A stretch of DNA of 64,000 bases from Trichoplusia ni (Eukaryota; Arthropoda; Insecta; Lepidoptera; Noctuidae), in the NCBI RefSeq assembly GCF_003590095.1, contig NC_039480.1:4007328-4071327 (forward strand), in the 5' to 3' direction. Below the pieces are notes generated by a model, which had not been told where the DNA came from, made no database searches, and was given only the letters and a program-made list of their open reading frames with translations. Both the position numbers and the translations under genes were made by a program. The stretch's first letter is position 1, and each line of letters starts with the position of its first letter. Below, piece by piece: positions 57,350 to 64,000 of the stretch.

Positions 57350-57670
57350 ATAAATACGTAGTGATTTTTTAGTCGTCTTACAAAAGTAGCCCATTTCATG
57401 TATCCGACGTAAAATACCCCTAGTCGCGATTATTATTTTTTATCATCACCTAAGATAATAAGTACGAAGAAAAATTAAACAATAGAAATCTGAAATATAA
57501 TGCAATTCGTAGTTTCTAAAAAAACTACGAATTGCATCATAATATTGAATAAAAATTGCATTTTAAATTTATTAAAATCTCATTAATACCATTTTTTTTT
57601 ATCATGAACGTGTTCTAGTCATTGGATACATGAACTGGGCTGCTTTTGTAAGACGACTAAAAAATCACGG
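57350..57670. mobile_element. fold-back MITE related to 54069-54450
   Basis: Starts tacgtagtgattttttagtc and gtcttacaaaagtagcccat, and ends in the inverted sequence (gggctgcttttgtaagacga, ctaaaaaatcacggtgta). The two halves can pair almost throughout. The centre (about 57500-57537) is itself a palindrome: gcaattcgtagttt and aaactacgaattgc around ctaaaaa. It lies just beyond the 3' end of the Kazal gene. Confidence 0.8.
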
Positions 57671-57774
57671 TGTATAGTACATACTACAAATGCAATCGTA
57701 CAATAATTCTTGTAATTCTTAAGGCTTTGGGCAAATGAAACAACAAAGAAAATCTCTACTTTTCTGGATTTATT

Positions 57775-60700
57775 TTAATCATCATCTTTACCGCGATAAA
57801 ACTGGCACACCTCCATGTATACACTTTCGTATTCTGAAACCAAAGTAAACATTAATAGGTCTAAAATTCTCCATCGTAAAAAAAATCAGAATTTTAGTAC
57901 AAATTCTGTAAGTATTTATTAATAAGTACGCAAAAAACGATGTGAATAATATTTACAAGCAAAAGAAAGAAACTAACAACTTTGACTTTACAAAATGAGC
58001 AAAAGAGGTCACTGTCCTTGAGTTCAAATCTTTCAATTCTATCGTTTCAACTCTACATATATAATGTTAAAATTTCAGCCATTTCAAAATCATTCTGATC
58101 AAATAAAATCATTTTTTATACTTTTCAGTTACAAAAGTACTGACTAAACTCAGCCTAGAGTATAAGTTTGACATCTGTGTGTATGTGTCAGGTAACGAAG
58201 CTCCTATATGGGTGAATTGATTTGGATGCAGTTTTTTCTGACGGGGTTACTAATTTTCAGTAATTTACCATGTAAATAACCATCATCTCATCTTCGTCCA
58301 CTGCTGGACATAGGCCTCCACAATTGCACGCCATCGAGATCTATCTTCGGCTGCAAGCAACCGAGATTAAAAAAAAAACGACTACCGCACTAAGGAGTTT
58401 AATCTTTGTGTTGCGTTTCACAAACATTCAAGTCACATGCACAAGACACCCAGACTCAGGACAAGCATTCGTGGATCACACAAAAGCTTGTCCAATGCGG
58501 GCATTGAAACCGCGTCACGTCGCGCACAGTGGGTTGGCGTGATGACCTCAACCACTCGGCTATCCGTGTAGTCACGTCAGTCAAGATAGATGAAATAGAA
58601 CGTTTTAAATATATCAGCATGTAAATATATCATACCTTGTAACGTTGAATTTCTGCAGTTAAAAGTCTCCAAAGCGCAAGCATTTTTGAAGATTACGACA
58701 TGCCCGTCCACCAGACTCATTCCACAGACGGGATCCACCTCATCTTCACATTGTGAAGGGCATCCCCCCCTCAAGAACATGATGTAGGCTCGGCAGAAAT
58801 GTAAACTTATCGAGTCATACTCTGTAATTCAAAACAATTCTTCTTTTTAAATTTATATGTAAGGTACATTTTTCCCCCACGTTTTTATACACTCACTTTT
58901 CTTGTTTGTTTGTCGTTCCGGTTGGATTTTTGTGACTCAATTTTAGGCACTTCCCGATAAGCTAGCAAGGTGAAATTTTCAGGGTAGCTTCAAACCCGAT
59001 GACAATGCAATTTACAACTATAAAGACGGCTGGATCGATTTCGATTAAAATTTAATGGAATGACATTTAAAAACATGGATATTTAGATTGTCTCAATCTA
59101 TTATTAATTTATTATTTCTTTTAACACATTTGTTTGCAAAACAACGTTTGCTGGGACAATAAATCTCGTGTCACAGTGTACGCAATTGAACTCCTCCGAA
59201 ACGGCTCGACTGATTCTCATGAAATTTTGCGTGCGTTTCCAGAGACAGCTAGTGATATATAAAAATGATGCTTAATAATTAAACTTACTCAAATTGCCCC
59301 GATAATAAGCACATTGGTTATTTAAAATTAAATGACAAGTGCTTTGAAAGTATCTGAATTTCATGTTATATCTGTTTAATCCACACGCAGTTTTGTAATA
59401 ATCGTTGCAATGGTAGGGATCGCAATAGTCCATCCACGCAGGATCGAATGGTAAGCGGAACCGACTCGTCCAAGGCTGCGGCATTTGCGGCTTGTTCCAA
59501 AGCCTGTCTAAAAAACAAAGTGCGGGTAAACGTCACAGATACACTGAATATGTAACTTGGCGGGAAAGAGCTGCAAGATATCGCCGTCTCTGTCTTACAC
59601 AACGTACACGCATACTTTGATCTCGCTCTAACAATCTTTTATCTTATTTTCCGGAGCGCCAAGTTATGCTAGCTGTGCTGTAGCAATTATTATTATTGAT
59701 TTATTTATATCTAAAATACATTTAAGAAAAGGCTCAATTGTTATATTTAAAATATATTTAAAAAAGGCTCAATTGTTTATAAACTACCTATTGACAAAAT
59801 TAAAAAAAATTATAATCGCATGGTACAGAAACGTGACGCCATATTACCGTAACGGACTTCAGTTGCATTTTGTCATTATTAAGTATTTCAACCGCTTACC
59901 TAATTTTCGATCTCTTACAAAGTTTGGATTATCTCTTTTCGGTGTATTTCTGAAAAAAAGCAAGTAAAGTTAACTTTAACTAACTTCTTGTGTGCTAATG
60001 AATAAATATCTCTCCATAACCCTAACACGTTCCCTATTATCTTGGGGTCGGCTTCCAGTCTAACCAGATGCAGCTAAGTACCAGTGCTTTACAAGGAGCG
60101 ACTGCCTATCTGACCTCCTCAACACAACTTCGGTATAGGATACTCATTATCGGAGCTTCCACAACCATTTTCAATGTCCAGCATCAAATCAGCGCCATGA
60201 CATCATAGTATTACATTATCACACAATATACATACACATGCAAAATTTCATATCGGAAATTGGGAATTGGGTCTTTAACTTGCAAGATTTGATTACAGAC
60301 AAAGGGACAGGTGTTATAACTCCGAATTTGTTTCCTATTTAGTCTGTGGTCAAGTTTAAATGTCAAACTTACATTGTTTCCTTTATTTGATGGGAAGTTT
60401 TAGCCGTTTTCACCCTTACTGTCATGAGAACTGAAAACAATTACATTTAACAGTAAAACATTACTCTATTGCTTCAAATGCCTTCATAAAAATAAGGAAT
60501 AAAGGTCTTAAAAGGTGAATCTTTTCATATAAAGAAACTAGCTGTTGCCCCCGACTTCGTCCGCGTGGTTAGAAGATATTAGTTAGGGATTTTTGAACAG
60601 AAGCCCTCGAAGATGAATATTTTTCCCCGTTTTTGCCACATTTTCCATTGTATCTTCGCTCGTATTCGTTGCAGCGTGATGTTATATGGCCTAAAACCTT

Positions 60701-61130
60701 CATCGATAAATGGTCTATTGAACACAAAAATATTTTTTCAATTCGAACCAGTAGCTCCTGAGATTAGCGCGTTCAAACAAACAAACTCTTCAGCTTTATA
60801 TATTAGTATAAATAAAAGTATAGATTAGTATGAAATAAATAAACGCCTGATATATATCAATGGTTTATTTGATCTTTCACAACTTTCTTTAGTTAATTTT
60901 GTCTTAAATTCACCTTTAATATTCAACAAACCAAATCGAAATCGGTTAATCCGTTCGGGAGCTATCATGCCGCAGACAGACTTATAAAACTTATTACACT
61001 CCTCTTTTTACATTGGGTTTTAAAAAGAAGTTAGTTTCAATTTACGTATTATGTTATAACAATATGAAAATAACTTACGTATTAAAACAATTATTTGCAA
61101 AATTAACATTATAGTCAAACTTGGGTCCAT
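57775..61130 (-). CDS. secreted two-domain Kazal-type protein, 4 exons
   Basis: Exons 61079-61130, 59289-59507, 58636-58821 and 57775-57833. All introns are phase 1 and every junction agrees, giving 171 residues. Signal peptide MDPSLTIMLILQIIVLI, then HRLWNKPQMPQPWTSRFRLP. Kazal domain 1 has six Cys (DYCDPYHCNDYYKTACG, STC, NQC, ending SISLHFC). Domain 2 has six Cys (GGCPSQCEDEVDPVCG, NACALETFNC, ending VYMEVC) and the classic DPVCG-xx-DG signature. The tail is QFYRGKDDD. Kazal domains usually inhibit serine proteases, but P1 residues here are unconventional, so a non-inhibitory or binding role is possible. The last Cys of each domain lies after an intron. Repeats fill the introns (58280-58590, 58880-59260, 60030-60815). 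Confidence 0.88.
58280..58590 (-). repeat. LINE 3' end followed by tRNA-derived SINE (Kazal intron 3)
   Basis: 58280-58365: LINE end (gtccactgctggacataggc ... cgccatcgagatctatcttc). 58375-58590: reversed SINE from 'gttgcgtttcacaaacattc' to 'accactcggctatccgtgta'. The 72-codon plus ORF here is a repeat artefact. Confidence 0.7.
58880..59260. repeat. two repeat fragments in Kazal intron 2
   Basis: 58880-59070: reversed copy of the 9735-9920 family. 59130-59260: rearranged piece of the 10510/39003 family (gcaaaacaacgtttgctggg, then 'gaactcctccgaaacggctc'). Confidence 0.6.
60030..60815. repeat. three repeats in Kazal intron 1
   Basis: 60030-60125: 5S-like SINE tail and body (-). 60165-60312: 'catgacatcatagtattaca' family (+). 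60535-60815: 'aagctgaagagtttgtttg' element (-), ending gctttatatattagtataa. Confidence 0.7.
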
Positions 61131-61384
61131 TTTATCTTTCTTCATCATGAGAAAAACAGGAATCAATGGTATGATTTTAACGTTAAAATGCCAATTAGGT
61201 GAAGTTGAAAACCCAAGATTAGAAGGCAAATGGTGCATGAGTTAATAGCTTTTTTATTAAGCCTTAATTTTTGTTGACCTTGTGAATCATGCATGGATAT
61301 GTAGATTATGTAGGTAGCTATGCATGAAGTGTAGTTTCAATCCCTACGCAGGCAAAGGACCAATGTGACTTGTTTAAAGTTATA

Positions 61385-61560
61385 GGTACTTTTTAATTAG
61401 GCTAAGATGCCACTGATAAACGGTGAAGGAAAACATCGTGAGGAAACCTGGATTACAAATAATCGCCCGCAGTGAGCTAGCGTGGTGATCGATGCTCAAA
61501 CCTTCCCTATACGGGAAGAGGCCTGTGCCCAGCAGTGGGATGAAAATAGGCTGGTATTAT
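61385..61560 (+). repeat. LINE 3'-end fragment
   Basis: 'gaaaacatcgtgaggaaacc', 'gagctagcgtggtgatcgat', 'ccttccctatacgggaagag' and 'cctgtgcccagcagtgggat'. Reversed relatives lie at 39665-39770 and 12085-12185. Confidence 0.65.
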
Positions 61561-62560
61561 TGCTGATCGTTCTCATCAGACAAACATTTGTCCACCAACT
61601 CACGACCAACTGACGTATATCATCTCAAATTTAAAGTCGGTAAATGTTTCTCTAGGACTGTCTTGGACACGTTAGCATGACGAACAAGATGGGTATGTGA
61701 AATGACCAGATCGACCAGCATAAATACGTAGAGAATGTTGTAAGTCTTCTTGGCACATTTACCCAACACAGTGGGACAGTATAGGCTATAAGGAAGCACG
61801 TGGCCGCCATTTTGATGAGTTAAATTGTCAAAAATTCATTTCCTCCGCAATTCGTTTTAAATTGTTGCTAAATAGGGGTGATGACTGGGTATAAAACTGT
61901 TCTGAAGATTAGAAGAGAGGGCTTGAGACTTAATGAAAAAGGAAATATACGAAAATTCTAAATATATCCTTCTATTCGTAAGATGCGGGAAAAAATATAG
62001 AAAAACAAAAATAAAAAAAAAACCGTTAAAAATATATCATTTTAATATCATTTAATTCAATTTATATGAAAAATTATATAAGACTTTTTACATTCACGAA
62101 CACTTATTGTATTTCAAAACTTAACAAGAAAAGAAAATCGAAAATCATTTTTTTTTGTATTTGCCAGTCGACTTTCTTTCTTCACCATATACACACAGTA
62201 TACATTGGAATATGTATTGCATTTACTTTAATTTTTGAATTCATACACAGCATAATTATTATGCTAAAAGTTTTACAATGTTGAATTTCCTCTTTGGTAC
62301 CTACAAATTTACAAATTATGGCCTAATATCACAAAAGTTTTGAGCACACGTATTTTGGCGCCATATTTCGAATTGTACAATATTATTGACTGACGTAATA
62401 ATTTAACGAAAATTTCAGAGATCTATTATTGTGCAAAGAGTAGGATCAGTTTTGCACAATGTATTTTAGCCATGGTTACATACAATTCTCAAATATTGCG
62501 CAATCAAATTTGATCGTCTATATTCAAAGCACCATTCAATCTTAAGTATTATATGAATAT
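61561..62560. other. stretch between the Kazal and Artemis-like genes
   Basis: AT-rich. It would hold the 5' flank of the Kazal gene and the 3' UTR of the Artemis-like gene. No gene, RNA or clear repeat was recognised; the 72-codon ORF at 62066-62284 lacks support. Confidence 0.45.
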
Positions 62561-62572
62561 ATCTTTCAACAA

Positions 62573-63614
62573 TCACCAATTAAAAGCATCCTCGATCTCA
62601 CTCTTATTTACTCTCTTACCAACTGTCACACTCTCGTCTTTCAACTCTTTTTTTCTCTTTTTAGGCTCTACCTTAACTCTATCTTCAGTCACATCAGTAT
62701 TACAATCCAAAAAATTATCATCAACATAAAAATCTTGTGGAAAACCAACAATTTTCTTTGGTTTAAAATAATTAATAAAAAATAATAACTCGTCTCTACC
62801 GCAATGAGTAGAAAAACAAATTTCTATTTTATTGTTATTATAGGTTATGAAATCTTCGTTTAAGTTAATCTTTTCCCCCCATTTTAGCGCCGAAAAATAA
62901 ATTGTCAGTTCTAACGGGTTCTCTTCGCTTTTATATCCATATTTTGATCTGAGATATAATCTAGCTGACGAATCCTCTGTCACGCCATATATTTCTTTTG
63001 GAAAATGCCTGCAAAAAAAAAGGTTTTGAATATTTTTTGTACAATAATATTTTACACAACAACGCCATCTAGTCTCAAACTAAGCGAAGCTTGTATTATG
63101 AGTACTAGACAACTGATAAATATACTTATATATTTCTTTTATTTAGTTGTAATATACTTAGTTAATATTATAAAATCTCACCTATATACATTCATATAAC
63201 TGCCAACAAAAGTTTTCAATTTCGTTTGTTTATAAATTTCATTACAAATATACTCATATCCGTAATTTGCTGAAGTCAGCATAATAACTCGATGGGAATC
63301 ACTCAGATTCAACCAATTCTTGACGTGTAAAACAACATTTCGGACTACATCGGACCGTGTTGGGAACGATGGAACATCCTGGAAAGTTGTATCCACATAC
63401 AACACATCTAACTGTATTGGTTCACCATTGAAATGAAAATGCTTGTATTTCATAACCGTGTTTTTGGATAACCGAAAGTCTCCGGTGTATAAAATGTTTT
63501 TATTGTTGTATTCGAAAAGGAACATTGTTGATCCAAATGAGTGGCCCGCAGGTAATGTTGTGACGTTGAGATAAATTGTTGATTCATTGTCTTTTATGAT
63601 AATTGTGTTTTTAC
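62573..63614 (-). CDS. DCLRE1C: Artemis-like (DCLRE1C/SNM1C) beta-CASP nuclease, 3' part
   Basis: Two exons, 63181-63614 and 62573-63008, phase 2 between them. The gene continues beyond the window's right side, so the HxHxDH motif is not visible. Seen: metallo-beta-lactamase motif 3 TLPAGHSFGSTMFLFEYNN, motif 4 NILYTGDFRL, beta-CASP motif A LDVLYVDTTFQDV, the YGYEYICNEIY block, and motif C EICFSTHCGRDELLFF. The order and spacing match SNM1/Artemis. In this family Artemis opens hairpins and trims ends in non-homologous end joining with DNA-PKcs; the insect role is less clear. The C-terminus is short (a Lys/Glu-rich linker, then EIEDAFNW). The motif B histidine expected in the early part of the last exon (around VTEDSSARLYLR) is absent. 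It could alternatively be an SNM1B-like relative. Confidence 0.8.
63055..63135 (-). repeat. SINE fragment in the last Artemis-like intron
   Basis: caacgccatctagtctcaaa, 'gcgaagcttgtattatgagt', 'actagacaactgataaatat': the 3' half of the 38285-38530 SINE, filling about half of the 172-bp intron. Confidence 0.75.
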
Positions 63615-64000
63615 CTGTAAAAAAAATTTTTGTTTGTTTATAATGTGACACTTATCACTCATGCATATTGCAACTATAAGATATACTGCAAGATGGGATC
63701 TACAATGATAACCAATATATTAGGCCAAAATACTTAAGTTTGCTGTGTTCTAAACAAGAAAATAGGTTTTAATTACTCTAACAAATAAACATTTATGTAT
63801 AATTATTGTTTTTGGTCTCATAAATTATAAAAGAATGGTTGTGGGTCTTAGGAGAACCCAAGTTACACAGCCAGACAAAATTTAACAAACTGGGTCTAAG
63901 TTATGTTTTACACATCAAGCAATGCAAAGAAAAGAATTTAAAAAGAAATACAAAATGCAAAGGGTTGTAAGAAAAGAAATACATGCAGCAAAAATTAAAT
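63615..64000. other. start of the upstream intron of the Artemis-like gene
   Basis: From the acceptor ttttttacag (minus strand) to the window edge the sequence is AT-rich and non-coding in the exon's frame. No further exon was recognised before position 64000. Confidence 0.5.

Overview
The window is nuclear DNA from a lepidopteran (moth or butterfly). The key evidence is a complete six-exon diapause hormone/PBAN neuropeptide gene, whose precursor carries five FxPRL-type peptides in the order known only from this insect order. The AT-rich, intron-bearing sequence full of typical lepidopteran SINE and LINE remnants agrees. I cannot name the species. Layout: 1-19.8 kb is almost entirely repeat remnants (5S-rRNA-like SINEs, tRNA-derived SINEs, LINE 3' ends, MITEs), with two weak exon or promoter candidates and no convincing gene. 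19.8-28.8 kb, minus strand: a seven-exon gene for a secreted, highly repetitive Ser/Thr/Gly/Ala protein of about 2217 residues. It looks like a silk (sericin/mucin-like) protein and has a nested 120-bp / 1464-bp repeat structure. 28.8-34.7 kb is repeats plus a small conserved ORF remnant. 34.7-38.7 kb, plus strand: DH-PBAN. 39.6-61.1 kb: a cluster of secreted-protein genes, most with a signal peptide on a tiny first exon followed by a phase-1 intron. They are a 463-residue Pro/Glu-rich protein (+), a 71-79-residue peptide (-), three short basic proteins that appear to be diverged paralogues of one another (C, minus; D and E, plus), and a two-domain Kazal protein (-). 62.6-63.6 kb, minus strand: the last two exons of an Artemis-like (DCLRE1C) beta-CASP nuclease whose 5' part lies beyond the right edge. 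Reconstruction: exon junctions were read by eye from GT/AG signals and phase agreement. The silk-like gene, DH-PBAN, gene C and the Kazal gene each close into one uninterrupted reading frame with agreeing phases at every junction. No searches were run. The silk-like protein, the neuropeptide precursor and the orphan proteins are all secreted, but nothing in the sequence shows that they work together. The orphan C/D/E family is the best candidate for something undescribed. Most of the remaining sequence is interspersed repeats, several nested inside one another.
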